Shown: positions 46,895 through 56,727 of the stretch, piece by piece | Numbering within the stretch: position 1 is the first letter of the stretch | Layout of the letters: each line of letters opens with the position of its first letter | NCBI RefSeq assembly: GCF_000760695.4 | Contig: NZ_JHEG04000001.1 | Coordinates: 2,326,717-2,390,716, forward strand | DNA length: 64,000 nucleotides | Direction of reading: 5' to 3' | From: Tolypothrix bouteillei VB521301 | GTDB taxonomy: Bacteria > Cyanobacteriota > Cyanobacteriia > Cyanobacteriales > Nostocaceae | The notes under the pieces: generated by a model | The model's input: the letters and a program-made list of their open reading frames with translations, nothing else | The model's database searches: none | Told to the model about the DNA's origin: nothing | Translations under genes and position numbers: made by a program

Positions 46895-47380
46895 ATGGAA
46901 AAATCATTTGCTCAATTATCTCTCAATACCTCCTACCATAACTACGTCATTTTGGTGGTCGAAGATAGCGATGAGGACTTTACAGCATTCACCCGTGCGC
47001 TTCGAGAAGCTTCTTGTGTCTGCTCGGTATATCGCACTTGTGATGGTGATGATGCATTAGATTATCTGTACCGCCAAGGAGAGTATGCCAATTCCACTCT
47101 ATCGCCCCGTCCTGCACTTATCTTGATAGATCTAAATTTACCGGGAACAGATGGACGAGAAGCGATCGCACAAATCAAACAGGATCGTTTGCTCAAAAGT
47201 ATTCCCGTGATTGCACTGACTACGTCTTCTAGCCCCAAAGATATTGAAGCTTGCTATCAGTACGGTGTGAATTGCTATATGCTTAAACCAATTGGTGTGG
47301 AAGCTTTGAGAAAAACTATTCGGAATTTTTTGGACTACTGGTTTGATACCGTTGTTCTTCCCAATACCATACAGCAATAA
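46895..47380 (+). CDS. Rcp1-like phytochrome response regulator
   Basis: The 161-residue single receiver has an N-terminal extension. It has acidic VVEDSDED, Asp79 (LILIDLNLPGTDGREA), VIALTTSSSPKDIEACY and Lys in YMLKPIGVEAL, as in Rcp1, the receiver encoded next to Cph1. The start is 9 bp after the phytochrome stop, and its stop is 9 bp before the next gene's start, so the three genes form one operon. The N-terminal part up to NYVILVVED is longer than in CheY, typical of the Rcp1 group, which dimerises. Confidence 0.88.
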   Translation: MEKSFAQLSLNTSYHNYVILVVEDSDEDFTAFTRALREASCVCSVYRTCDGDDALDYLYRQGEYANSTLSPRPALILIDLNLPGTDGREAIAQIKQDRLLKSIPVIALTTSSSPKDIEACYQYGVNCYMLKPIGVEALRKTIRNFLDYWFDTVVLPNTIQQ

Positions 47381-47389
47381 ACATGACAT

Positions 47390-50300
47390 ATGGATAGCCA
47401 ACGCACCATTTTTATCATTGACGATTGTGAAGAAGACCGCATAGTTTACCGTCGCTTCCTAGAGCGCGACAAACGCTATACGTGTAAAATTGTGGAATTT
47501 GAATCAGCAGCGGAAGCAATTGAGATTTGTAAGTCTTGGATTCCCGATCTGATATTAGTAGACTTTATGCTACCGGATGCAACTGGGGTGGAATTTCTTG
47601 AGGAATTAAAACTTTCCACTGATAGAAATTATTTGCCTGTCATTATGTTAACAGGGCAAGGTGATGAAAGCATTGCCGTGCAGGCGATGAAAAGTGGCGC
47701 ACAGGATTATCTAGTTAAGGGAAAACTCACTGATGATACTTTCTACCGTGCTAGCTATACTGTCATGGAACGGGTGCGTCTCATGCAGCAAGTGGACTTA
47801 CAGCAAGAACAGCAACGATTGATTGCTGCAATTGCTCTCCGCATTCGTTTATCCTTGAGTTTGGAAATAGTTCTCAATACCGCAGTAGAAGAAATTCGCG
47901 ATTTTCTGAAAGCAGACCGAGTGATAGTTTACCAGTTTCATCCCGACAAGAGCGGCACTATCGTAGCAGAATCCGTTGTAACTGGTTGGAAAAGTTGCTT
48001 GAATGTCAGGGTTGAAGATAGTTGTTTTCAGGGTGTAAGAGGAAGTTATCACCGCAGTCATTCTGGTGCAGTTAACGATACACGCCAAGCTGCATTATCT
48101 GATTGTCATGTAGAACTTTTAGAACACTATCAAGTTCGAGCCAATCTCTATGTCCCAATTTTTTCAGGGACTCAACTTGTAGAAGCCGATCGATGTTTGC
48201 TCAGAAATGAACCTCCCGTTTGGGGTTTGCTCATCGCCCATCAGTGCGGAAATCCCCGTCAATGGCAACAATCGGAAATGGATTTGCTAGAGCAGCTCTC
48301 AGTACAGTTAGCGATCGCAATTCAACAGGCAGAACTTTACGAAAACTTGCAAAGCCTCAACGCAAAACTAGAAGCTAAAGTCCTAGAACGAACCGCAGAA
48401 TTACAGCAAAGCGAGCGGAAATTCCGTGCAATTTTTGAACAAACTTTTCAATTGATTGGGTTGTTAACTCCAAAAGGAGCAATCTTAGAACTCAACCAAG
48501 CATCTTTGGAATTTTTTGGTGCTAAACGTGAGGATCTCAAAGGGCAACCTTTTTGGGAATTATCTTGCAATAAGACATTACCTAGCGTTTATAAAGGTTT
48601 GCAAAGAGCGATCGCTCTAGCATCTGTTGGCAATTTTGTGCGATATGAAGTGACATTACCCAATGCACAAGGTATTGAAAGGACTATAGATTTTTCCATC
48701 AAACCCATATTTAACGAGATGGGAGAAGTCGTTTTGTTACTTCCTGAAGGGCGAGATATTACAGAACGCAAGCAAGCAGAGGAAGCTTTGTGCGATCTCA
48801 ATGAAGAATTAGAAGCAAGAGTTCATCAACGGACCAATGACTTAGCACAAGCCAATATAAACCTTAGAAGCGAAATAGCTGAACGCCAAAGGGTAGAAGA
48901 TGAATTGCGGCGAAGTGAAGAGAAGTTTCGCCAACTAGCCGAGAATATTGGCGAAGTTTTCTTCATATATAACCACGATCTGAGCGAAACAATTTATATT
49001 AGCCCAGCATATGAAGAAATTTGGGGCAGATCTTGCTCAAGTATGTATGAAAACTCTTTGTCTTGGTTAAATCTTGTCCATCCTGAAGACAAAGACACAG
49101 TTATGCAATCGTTTGATGAGCATAAGTATATTGAAGGATTTAAGCAAGAATATCGTATTATTCGAGATGATGGAGAGACTCGTTGGATTCGCACTCAAAG
49201 CTTCAAGGTTCGAGATTCAGCAGGTGCAATTCAACGTATCGTCGGTCTTGCCGAAGACATTACCGAACGCAAACGAACGGAAACAGAGCTCCAACGTCGC
49301 CAACAGGAATTTTTGGCTTTGCTTGAAAATGCCCCTGATATTATAGCTCGAATTGAGCATAATTACCGTTATTTATATATCAATCCTGCTGTAGAAGCAG
49401 CATCAGGTTTGCTCAGGCAAGCATTTATTGGAAAAACGACTAAAGAACTTGGATTTCCCGAGGAGACAGTCACTCAGATAGAATTTGGAGTCAAGCAAGT
49501 TTTTGAAACCGGCCAAGAGCATTTTATTGAGTTTAGCCTTGATGGTTTAAATGGTTTGAAGCACTACCAAGCTCGAATGGTGCCTGAGCGAAATTCTCAT
49601 GGAGATTTATCTTCTGTGTTGTTAATGAGTCGTGACATCACGTTGCTCAAACAAACTGAGATGGAAATGCGAGAAACCAATGCTTTATTGCAAGCAATTA
49701 TTCAGTCAGCGCCAGTCGGGATTGATTTTGTTGATATTCATGGCAAAATTGTTCTTTGGAATCCCATGAGCGAGCGTTTGTTTGGTTGGGAGGCACAAGA
49801 AGTCATTGGCAAGTCTTTACCAATTGTACCCGATAAGGAACGGGAAAAATTTGGTGAATTGGCAAGCCAAACTTTTGCAGGTCAGGGATTAACCCAAATC
49901 GAAACTCAGCGTCAACGAAAAGATGGATCGTTAATTGATATCGGCCTTTCGACTGCTGTAGTTAGGGATATACAGGGAAATATTATTGGTGGTATAGGTA
50001 TTTGCCAAGATATTAGCGAGCGACAAGCCGCCCTAAGAGAACGCAAACAAGCAGAGTTAGAACTTCTTCGCAGTCGCGATCTCCGAGAAGCCATCTTCAA
50101 TGAATCGGCTGATGCTATTTTTCTTGTGGATGAGGATACGCGCCGAATCATTGATTGCAATCGTCGTGCTATTAATTTGTTTGAAGCATCTAGTAAAGAA
50201 GAACTGATTAACGATAATGACCGGACATTACAACACTATCCACTGACATTTGAAGAATTAGAAAAATTAACAGAAGAAGTTAAAACAAAAGGATTTTGGA

Positions 50301-51073
50301 GTCGAGAAATTGAATATAAAACTCTTAAAAACAACTCATTTTGGGGAAATTTAGCTGTTAAGCAAATCAGCATTGCGGGGACTGTGAGAAATTTAGTACG
50401 AGTGACAGATATTAGCGATCGCAAGCAAGCAGTAGATCAACTAGAACATTCGCTAGAAGAAAAAGAAACTTTGTTAAAAGAAATTCACCACCGAGTTAAA
50501 AATAATTTGCAAATTATTTCTAGCTTGCTGCGAATGCAATCGAGACGCGCTCGGGATGAATCCACCATGATGTTATTCCAAGAATCCCAAAATCGAGTGC
50601 AATCCATGGCACTCATTCACGAACATCTTTACCAATCACCAGAAATTTCACAAATTGATTTTGGGGAATACATTCGGAGTTTAACAGACAACCTATTCCG
50701 ATGCTATGGTATCAGTCAAAAAGCGATCGCAGTCACAATAGAAACTGGTGGTATTAAGCTCAACCTTGATACTGCTATACCTTGCGGTCTACTCATTAAC
50801 GAGCTGGTTTCCAACTCTCTCAAATATGCTTTTCCCAAAGGAAGACGTGGCGAAATTGCCATTTGTTTGGTATCTGCTACAGACAATACCATTACATTAA
50901 CAGTTAGTGATAGTGGTATTGGTATTCCAGAGTCCTTAGATTGGAGTAACACCAATTCTTTAGGTTTAAGGATCGTGCATAACTTAACAAGGCAACTCAA
51001 GGGTACTCTCACTCTAGAGCGCAATAATGGCACTGCTTTCCATATCACTTTTTCTCCAATATTAAAAACTTAA
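47390..51073 (+). CDS. REC - cyanobacteriochrome GAF - multi-PAS - HisKA_2 histidine kinase
   Basis: This is a 1227-residue cytoplasmic kinase. An N-terminal receiver (Asp58, LILVDFMLPDATG) is followed by a GAF domain (~145-320) with VEDSCFQ (DXCF motif, Cys212) and LSDCHVELLEHYQV (Cys239-His240), the two cysteines of DXCF-type cyanobacteriochromes that sense blue-to-orange light. A coiled coil and four PAS domains come next (around 345, 505, 635, 760, with a further one near 880). The C-terminus has a HisKA_2 domain, LLKEIHHRVKNNLQIISSLL, and HATPase (NELVSNSLKYAFP, DSGIGIPESL). It starts 9 bp after the Rcp1 gene. The receiver at the front may be a target of the phytochrome. Autophosphorylation by HisKA_2 is typical of light- or stress-sensing kinases. 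Confidence 0.85.
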   Translation: MDSQRTIFIIDDCEEDRIVYRRFLERDKRYTCKIVEFESAAEAIEICKSWIPDLILVDFMLPDATGVEFLEELKLSTDRNYLPVIMLTGQGDESIAVQAMKSGAQDYLVKGKLTDDTFYRASYTVMERVRLMQQVDLQQEQQRLIAAIALRIRLSLSLEIVLNTAVEEIRDFLKADRVIVYQFHPDKSGTIVAESVVTGWKSCLNVRVEDSCFQGVRGSYHRSHSGAVNDTRQAALSDCHVELLEHYQVRANLYVPIFSGTQLVEADRCLLRNEPPVWGLLIAHQCGNPRQWQQSEMDLLEQLSVQLAIAIQQAELYENLQSLNAKLEAKVLERTAELQQSERKFRAIFEQTFQLIGLLTPKGAILELNQASLEFFGAKREDLKGQPFWELSCNKTLPSVYKGLQRAIALASVGNFVRYEVTLPNAQGIERTIDFSIKPIFNEMGEVVLLLPEGRDITERKQAEEALCDLNEELEARVHQRTNDLAQANINLRSEIAERQRVEDELRRSEEKFRQLAENIGEVFFIYNHDLSETIYISPAYEEIWGRSCSSMYENSLSWLNLVHPEDKDTVMQSFDEHKYIEGFKQEYRIIRDDGETRWIRTQSFKVRDSAGAIQRIVGLAEDITERKRTETELQRRQQEFLALLENAPDIIARIEHNYRYLYINPAVEAASGLLRQAFIGKTTKELGFPEETVTQIEFGVKQVFETGQEHFIEFSLDGLNGLKHYQARMVPERNSHGDLSSVLLMSRDITLLKQTEMEMRETNALLQAIIQSAPVGIDFVDIHGKIVLWNPMSERLFGWEAQEVIGKSLPIVPDKEREKFGELASQTFAGQGLTQIETQRQRKDGSLIDIGLSTAVVRDIQGNIIGGIGICQDISERQAALRERKQAELELLRSRDLREAIFNESADAIFLVDEDTRRIIDCNRRAINLFEASSKEELINDNDRTLQHYPLTFEELEKLTEEVKTKGFWSREIEYKTLKNNSFWGNLAVKQISIAGTVRNLVRVTDISDRKQAVDQLEHSLEEKETLLKEIHHRVKNNLQIISSLLRMQSRRARDESTMMLFQESQNRVQSMALIHEHLYQSPEISQIDFGEYIRSLTDNLFRCYGISQKAIAVTIETGGIKLNLDTAIPCGLLINELVSNSLKYAFPKGRRGEIAICLVSATDNTITLTVSDSGIGIPESLDWSNTNSLGLRIVHNLTRQLKGTLTLERNNGTAFHITFSPILKT

Positions 51074-51183
51074 TTTGATTGGTAGTTAGTTGTTGGTTGT
51101 TAGTAATTTATACTAACAACCAACAACTCACAACCAACAGCTAACCACTAATAACCAACAACTAACCACTAACCCTAAAATCT
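51074..51183. repeat. STRR heptamer array with internal dyad
   Basis: TAGTTAGTTGTTGGTTGTTAG (51083-51101) faces the complementary AACAACCAACAACTCACAACC (51115-51134) and further AACTAACCACTAA units to 51175. The (TTAGTTG/CAACTAA)-type heptamers form a foldback with a ~10-base loop between the two kinases. It may act as a terminator or stabiliser for the upstream mRNA. Confidence 0.6.
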
Positions 51184-52314
51184 ATGAATTCTATCAAAAT
51201 CCTAATTGTTGAAGATGAACAACTTGTTGCTGACGATCTTAGAGAAACACTAGAGTATTTGGGATATATTGTACCGACTATGGTTGCAACAGGAGAAGAA
51301 GCTATTGTAATGGTCGAATCACTGCAACCCGATTTAGTATTAATGGATATTCGACTGGCTGGAGAAATCGATGGAGTAGAAGCTTCCGAACAAATCCAAT
51401 CCCGTTTTAACGTACCTGTTGTCTATCTAACTGCCAATGCAGATCGAGCTACTTTAGAAAGAGTGAAAGCCACCCAACCCTTTGGCTATATTTTAAAACC
51501 CTTTGATGAAAGAATATTATCTACGACTATCGAGATTGCTATATCCCGTCATCAAGCAGAATTTGAGGTACAAAAGGCATTGTCTACTGCTCAAACAGAT
51601 AAGCACGTTGCTCAGTCTCAATCCCAACAGAAATCTCAGTACCTTTATATGGCAGCCCATGAGTTTCGCAATCCCCTAACAACAATTAGGCTTGGTGCAG
51701 AAATACTCAAACACTATGGCGACAAAATGACGCAAGAAAGCAAAGAAAACCAACTCAATCGCATTCAATCTGCTACAGAAGACTTAATGTATTTGTTAGA
51801 AGATATATTAACATTAGGGCAAGCTGAAACAGGAAAAATTCACTACGAACCCGTTCCTATGGATTTGATTTCCTTTTGCAGGGAACAAGTAGAAGCTTTG
51901 CAAATGACAGTAGGAAACGAGTATACCATAAAGTTTTTAGTCACAGGTAACCAAAGAACTGCTTATCTTGATGAAAAACTCCTCTGGCACTTACTGAATA
52001 ATCTGCTTTCCAACGCTATTAAATACTCCCCACAAGGTGGTGAAGTATCGCTCATTTTGTACTGGGAAGACGATAATATTTGTTTTGAGGTACGGGACGA
52101 AGGAATTGGAATTCCACCAGAAGCGCATGCAAACCTATTTGAACCATTCCAACGAGCTCTTAATGTAGGTAAAATTCCCGGTACGGGATTGGGATTGGCA
52201 ATTGTGAAGCAGTGTGTGGATATGCACGAAGGTTCAATTAATTTTAAAAGTATTGTCGGTCAGGGTACGACTTTTGTCGTTAAGCTACCCGTTAAGGACA
52301 AAGATCGCGAATAA
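51184..52314 (+). CDS. REC-HisKA-HATPase hybrid kinase
   Basis: This 376-residue protein has an N-terminal receiver (Asp55, PDLVLMDIRLAGEIDGVEAS, YLTANADR, ILKPFDER). A short coiled coil leads to HisKA (YLYMAAHEFRNPLTTIRLGA) and HATPase (LLNNLLSNAIKYSPQGGEVS, DEGIGIPPEAHANLFEPFQR, GTGLGLAIVKQ). A front receiver plus kinase without a sensor suggests that it receives phosphate from another kinase, plausibly the one just upstream. It follows the STRR array and is the last gene in this group. Confidence 0.88.
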   Translation: MNSIKILIVEDEQLVADDLRETLEYLGYIVPTMVATGEEAIVMVESLQPDLVLMDIRLAGEIDGVEASEQIQSRFNVPVVYLTANADRATLERVKATQPFGYILKPFDERILSTTIEIAISRHQAEFEVQKALSTAQTDKHVAQSQSQQKSQYLYMAAHEFRNPLTTIRLGAEILKHYGDKMTQESKENQLNRIQSATEDLMYLLEDILTLGQAETGKIHYEPVPMDLISFCREQVEALQMTVGNEYTIKFLVTGNQRTAYLDEKLLWHLLNNLLSNAIKYSPQGGEVSLILYWEDDNICFEVRDEGIGIPPEAHANLFEPFQRALNVGKIPGTGLGLAIVKQCVDMHEGSINFKSIVGQGTTFVVKLPVKDKDRE

Positions 52315-52611
52315 GCTGAACTACGCACGCTTAATACCAAGCATGGATTTTAGATTTTGGATTGAGAAAGCTTTGCCCGGTCTTGAGGGTAACCAACTAT
52401 CTGTCGCATTCTTTTTTCAAATTGGAATAATATAACAAAATTTAAATTTCTTTAAAAACTTGCTTTTATTTGCATGACACGAGCAAGTAGGATTCACACC
52501 CTACAAGAGCTACCTCTTAATACAAGACTCATTTTATTTAATTAAAGTATGAAAAACTGCTAACTTTTATAAAGAAAATTGAGCGTTTTGTTAACTGAAA
52601 AAATATTGTAA

Positions 52612-52737
52612 TTTCTAAATACAGCGCTTTGCATCTGAATGAGGTACACCCCCCTTTCATCCCCCCTTAGTAAGGGGGGACAGAGGGGGGTAATTTTTGT
52701 ACCTCACCAAGTTGAAATCTGCTGTATTTTAGAAACT
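52612..52737. mobile_element. MITE-like element with terminal inverted repeats
   Basis: TTTCTAAATACAGC (52612-52625) and GCTGTATTTTAGAAA (52721-52735) form ~14-bp terminal inverted repeats with one indel. Between them GAGGTACACCCCCCTTTCAT and TAGTAAGGGGGGACAGAGGG form a GC-rich hairpin, bounded by GAGGTAC/GTACCTC. A second, end-degraded copy of the core lies at 59361-59446. It has no coding capacity. Confidence 0.65.
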
Positions 52738-52738
52738 T

Positions 52739-52990
52739 TCATACTCGATTGAAGAGAATTCTTTGTTTGCAACAAGTGCGATCGTAAGTTGTATTTAAAT
52801 CAACAAGTAAGCAAAACCACCCACTTAACCAAAGCGGTAAGGTTGGCAGTAAATCACCGCTGTTAAAACTTTCGTACCAAATATCCAAACTCGGTTGTTC
52901 AGAACGTTCTACCACCCGATAAGCAACAGCGTACAACGTTGACTTGATAGAGATTCTTTGCGAACAATTCCCATATTATATCATTTCATT
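52739..52990 (-). pseudogene. C-terminal remnant of a DUF4058 family protein
   Basis: The minus strand encodes STLYAVAYRVVERSEQPSLD, IWYESFNSGDLLPTLPLWLS and LLVDLNTTYDRTCCKQRIL. The order YRV...W...LPTxPxPL...LDLxxxxxTxYDR is the end of the cyanobacterial DUF4058 family. The N-terminal ~200 residues are absent, and the last residues run into the MITE. A short ATG-started frame (52739-52936) covers most of it. Confidence 0.5.
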
Positions 52991-53037
52991 AAACGATTGT
53001 TACATAATGTTGGTTATGTGAAAACAATAAAAAGACG

Positions 53038-53988
53038 ATGAAAAAAACATTTGTAACTATTTTTGCTATCGTTGCTGTCCTTGTGTCTTTAATATCTGTT
53101 CCAATTCATCAAGCTAAATCTCAAACACCAACGCTTTGGAACATCTATAACAATACCTTAAAGACTGCGAAATATGTCGATCTCACTCATGCATTTAATC
53201 CAACTATCCCTGTATGGTCTGGCTTTAAGAAAGCTCAGTTTAAACCAACTGTAGCTGGAACAGACATACCAAACTACATTCAAACGGGACAAGAGTATAC
53301 TTATAAAACGCATGGGTTTATTGCGACTGCATACGAATTTCCTACTGACCAATATGGAACGCAACTTGACCCCCCTGCTCACTGGAACGAGTACGGTGCA
53401 ACTATCAGCGATCTCCCCCCTACCTATGCCGTTAGACCGTTGGTTGTCATTGATATCCATAAAAAAGTGGAAGTAGAACCGGGTTATCATGCAACTGTTG
53501 GGGATATTCTTGCTTGGGAAAAAAAACACGGCACCATCCCAGAAGGTTCAGTGGTGATGATTCGTTCCGACTGGTATAAAAAGTGGTCTGATGTTGCACG
53601 ATTCAATCAAAAGCCCTTTCCTGGAATCACTTTGGATGCTCTCAAATTTTTGCACTTAAAGCGCAAAATTTTATTTCACGGTCACGAACCTTTAGATACG
53701 GACACAACACCAACTTTAGAAGGGGAAGCTTGGTTGCTACGCAATCACTATACTCAAGCCGAAGGAGTTGCCAATCTCGATCGCGTACCGGAAACTGGTG
53801 CTCTGGTTGCTATCGGTTTTGCCAAACCAGAGGGAGGTACGGGGGGATTTGCTCGTTATATTGCTATTTGTCCATCTAACTGGTCTTATGGTGTATCGAT
53901 CGCTGAAGCTCCTGGCGCTCCTTTGCCAAAACAACCCTATCGGCTTCAGCGCGATGTTAATGGCGTTCTCAAACCGACTCGGTCATAA
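53038..53988 (+). CDS. Exported cyclase-family protein (kynurenine formamidase-like)
   Basis: The 316-residue protein has a signal peptide (MKKTFVTIFAIVAVLVSLIS, cleavage near AKS). The mature part is of the cyclase family (PF04199): YVDLTHAFNPTIPVWSG, TDQYGTQLDPPAHWNEYGAT (the HxGTHxDxPxH motif with the first His absent and THxD changed to TQLD), LVVIDIHKKVEVEPGYHATV, VVMIRSDWYKKW and GHEPLDTDTTPTLEGEAWLL. Family members hydrolyse amides or lactones with a metal ion; several metal ligands seem altered, so activity is uncertain. It is a single-gene unit with its own leader. Confidence 0.8.
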   Translation: MKKTFVTIFAIVAVLVSLISVPIHQAKSQTPTLWNIYNNTLKTAKYVDLTHAFNPTIPVWSGFKKAQFKPTVAGTDIPNYIQTGQEYTYKTHGFIATAYEFPTDQYGTQLDPPAHWNEYGATISDLPPTYAVRPLVVIDIHKKVEVEPGYHATVGDILAWEKKHGTIPEGSVVMIRSDWYKKWSDVARFNQKPFPGITLDALKFLHLKRKILFHGHEPLDTDTTPTLEGEAWLLRNHYTQAEGVANLDRVPETGALVAIGFAKPEGGTGGFARYIAICPSNWSYGVSIAEAPGAPLPKQPYRLQRDVNGVLKPTRS

Positions 53989-54291
53989 GTTAAGTCGCGG
54001 TCATTGTCGTGATACAGGGAGAACCGTATCGGATTTTTAAACAATTATGCGCGGGGCAATAGTCAAAATTGAGGGCTTGCACGGTGTTATTCTTACTATC
54101 GAACGATCTGTGCAAACACGGAAAAACCAGCCCCCTATCTCCCTGTCGCCCCATCTGCCTTAGTGATAAGTCTTTAACCGGACATGATATGCCTTGAAAA
54201 AGGCAGATGGCAGCTGTGTAAAGATAGCTGTTTCATGGTTGGCAATGAAATTTTTTCATCTCGACTGCCTCCAGACTTCTGCCTTTATGTA
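53989..54291. repeat. Intergenic region with GGCAG/CTGCC repeats
   Basis: This 303-bp gap between convergent genes contains AAAGGCAGATGGCAGCTG (54199-54216) and GACTGCCTCCAGACTTCTGC (54264-54284), an imperfect inverted pair similar to that after tamB, and a C-rich segment (54130-54160). No gene is supported; it probably serves as a bidirectional terminator. Confidence 0.45.
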
Positions 54292-56709
54292 CTAGTGAGT
54301 TTTGAGAACAAACTGTAACTTTTTCAACAATTCATCTGACGTGTAAGGCTTTGATAAAAACGTTGTGATGCTGTTACCAAAGATTTGAGCCATCTGAGAA
54401 AACCAAACCAACCCGCTGACACCGATAATTTTAACCTGTGGATTAATTTTTTTTAACACTCCAATCGTAGTTGAACCATCCATAGATGGCATCATCATAT
54501 CAATTAACACAACACTAATTTCTTGCTGATGTTGCGTATATAGTGTCAGTGCTTCAATCCCATCCTTGGCAATTAAAACCTGATATCCATAGCTTTCCAG
54601 TACAGTTTTAGTCACCTCACAAATGGCATCTTCATCATCAACTAAGAGGATCAACTGTCCAAACGCAACCGAAAATTCATCATGAGGGGTGACACAAACA
54701 TCTGTTTGATTAGTTAACATTGCAGGCAAGTACACTTGAAATTCGGTTCCCTTTCCAACCTCACTAAAAACGTTAATAAAACCGCCGTGACTTTTCACAA
54801 TACCCATAACAGTTGAAAGACCAAGACCCGTACCTTTGCCTACTTCTTTTGTTGTAAAAAATGGTTCAAAAATTCGCTCAAGAATTTCCCTTTCCATTCC
54901 ACATCCTGTATCGGATACTGTAATGACAACGTATAAACCCTCCTTAGCCTCAATATTCATTCGGGCATAACGACCATCAATCCAAATATTTTTGGCAGAA
55001 ATTTCGAGAATACCACCATTAGGCATAGCATCACGAGCATTAATGCAAAGATTCATTAAGACTTGGTGCAATTGAGTTGCATTGCTTGCGATCGCCCAAA
55101 GGTTTTGTGCTGTTGCATTGGTGCGAACTTCAATGCTTTTGGGAAATGTCTGTTTAATAATATGCTCAATTTCTGAAACGATCGGCTCTATTTGTAAGGA
55201 TGTACGCTCACCGTCAATACCGCGTGCAAATGACAGGACTTGTTTGACTAAATTTGCCCCACGTTTGATATTTGTTTTAACAATCGAAAGCCACTGCTGA
55301 GAGTGTTCATCCAAAAGTTTTCTTTCTAAAAGTTGAACGCTCAGTAGCATTGGTGTGAAAGTATTGTTGAGGTCATGAGCAATACCGCTTGCCAAAGTAC
55401 CGATACTCTCTAGACGCTGAACTCGGAGAAACTGTGCTTCAAGTTGTTTTTTCTCGGTCATGTCAGTGTTTACTGTCAGAATAGATATTGGTTGCCCATA
55501 TTCGTTGCGGACTAAAGTCCAACGGCTCGCAACAATTATTTCCTTACCTTCCTTGGTCAGTTGATATAACTCACCTTGCCACGAACCACACTCAGCCAAA
55601 CTTGTTTGAATATCTTGAAGTTGATTCATGGTTTTGTGTTTGTATATGAGCTCGTTAGCGTTTTTACCGATCGCTTCTGTTGCTTTCCATCCGTACAAAC
55701 GTTCAGCTCCTTTGTTCCAAAATCGAATTGGGTTGTCTAACAATTGGATTTGGTTATCTAAGTTTCGCACGAGAATCGCATCTGTCGTAATATCAAGCAG
55801 CTTTGCTTGTTCGTGGATTTTCTGTTCTGCTTGCTCGCGCTCTTCTTCTGCTTGTTTGCGCTCGGTAATATCAACAATAAAGCCAACCATACGAGCAATA
55901 TTGCCCGCACTGTCTAAAACAAAGTACCCTTTATCCTCAACTGTGATGTAAGTGCCATCTTTACGACGGACGCGAAATACCAGATATAAAGGCTTTTTTG
56001 TAGATACAACGTGATTAATTTCTCGCTCGAATAAGTTTTTATCTTCGGGATGAACGAGATCTTGCCAGTCGTTCAAATCTCCTGATATCTCATCTAAGGT
56101 ATAGCCTAATATCTGCTCTATGTTGCCCCCATAAGTGACTTCATGAGTATGAGGGTTCCAGTCGTAGAGTATCTGACCGCTTGCCTGAATGAGTGCTTCA
56201 TAGCGGTTTTTCCACTCGGTTAATTCATCTGTTTGACGTCGGAGTTCTGCCTCTATCCGCTTGCGCTCCAAAATCTCCACTTCCAGAAGTTGATTTTGCT
56301 CCGTAAGTCTTTTCGTTAGGTTTTGCAAGCGCATGTGGATATTGACACGAGCTAAAACTTCTTCATGCTCTAAAGGCTTGGTGATGTAATCTACTGCCCC
56401 AAGTTTCAATCCTTTAACTTTATCTACTTTATCGGTGATTGCAGTCAAGAAAATGATAGGAATCTCTTGAGTGCTTTGATTGCTTTTCAAACGACGGCAA
56501 GTTTCAAAACCATCCATTCCCGGCATCAGTACATCTAACAAAATCAGGTCTGGAGGGGCATATTCTGCCATTTCAAGAGCACTTTCGCCATCTTCCGCCA
56601 CCACCACTTTAAAACCAGAATCTTCTAAAAAATCAAACAACATTTGTAAATTATTAGGCGTATCATCGACAATCAAGATGACACCTTTTTCAGTATTATT
56701 AAAACTCAT
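54292..56709 (-). CDS. REC-PAS-PAS-HK-REC hybrid histidine kinase
   Basis: This 805-residue protein has a front receiver (Asp59, [18 protein letters not shown]), a coiled coil (~125-165), two PAS domains (~165-290, ending in [11 protein letters not shown], and ~305-430), HisKA ([20 protein letters not shown]), HATPase ([31 protein letters not shown]) and a C-terminal receiver ([18 protein letters not shown]). The kinase core resembles the NtrB-like group (HDLNN). It starts 18 bp downstream of the kinase gene at 56728-59142, so they form one operon. The output is unknown since both receivers lack DNA-binding domains. Confidence 0.88.
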   Translation of the reverse strand: MSFNNTEKGVILIVDDTPNNLQMLFDFLEDSGFKVVVAEDGESALEMAEYAPPDLILLDVLMPGMDGFETCRRLKSNQSTQEIPIIFLTAITDKVDKVKGLKLGAVDYITKPLEHEEVLARVNIHMRLQNLTKRLTEQNQLLEVEILERKRIEAELRRQTDELTEWKNRYEALIQASGQILYDWNPHTHEVTYGGNIEQILGYTLDEISGDLNDWQDLVHPEDKNLFEREINHVVSTKKPLYLVFRVRRKDGTYITVEDKGYFVLDSAGNIARMVGFIVDITERKQAEEEREQAEQKIHEQAKLLDITTDAILVRNLDNQIQLLDNPIRFWNKGAERLYGWKATEAIGKNANELIYKHKTMNQLQDIQTSLAECGSWQGELYQLTKEGKEIIVASRWTLVRNEYGQPISILTVNTDMTEKKQLEAQFLRVQRLESIGTLASGIAHDLNNTFTPMLLSVQLLERKLLDEHSQQWLSIVKTNIKRGANLVKQVLSFARGIDGERTSLQIEPIVSEIEHIIKQTFPKSIEVRTNATAQNLWAIASNATQLHQVLMNLCINARDAMPNGGILEISAKNIWIDGRYARMNIEAKEGLYVVITVSDTGCGMEREILERIFEPFFTTKEVGKGTGLGLSTVMGIVKSHGGFINVFSEVGKGTEFQVYLPAMLTNQTDVCVTPHDEFSVAFGQLILLVDDEDAICEVTKTVLESYGYQVLIAKDGIEALTLYTQHQQEISVVLIDMMMPSMDGSTTIGVLKKINPQVKIIGVSGLVWFSQMAQIFGNSITTFLSKPYTSDELLKKLQFVLKTH

Positions 56710-56727
56710 TGAAACCTCTTAATATTT

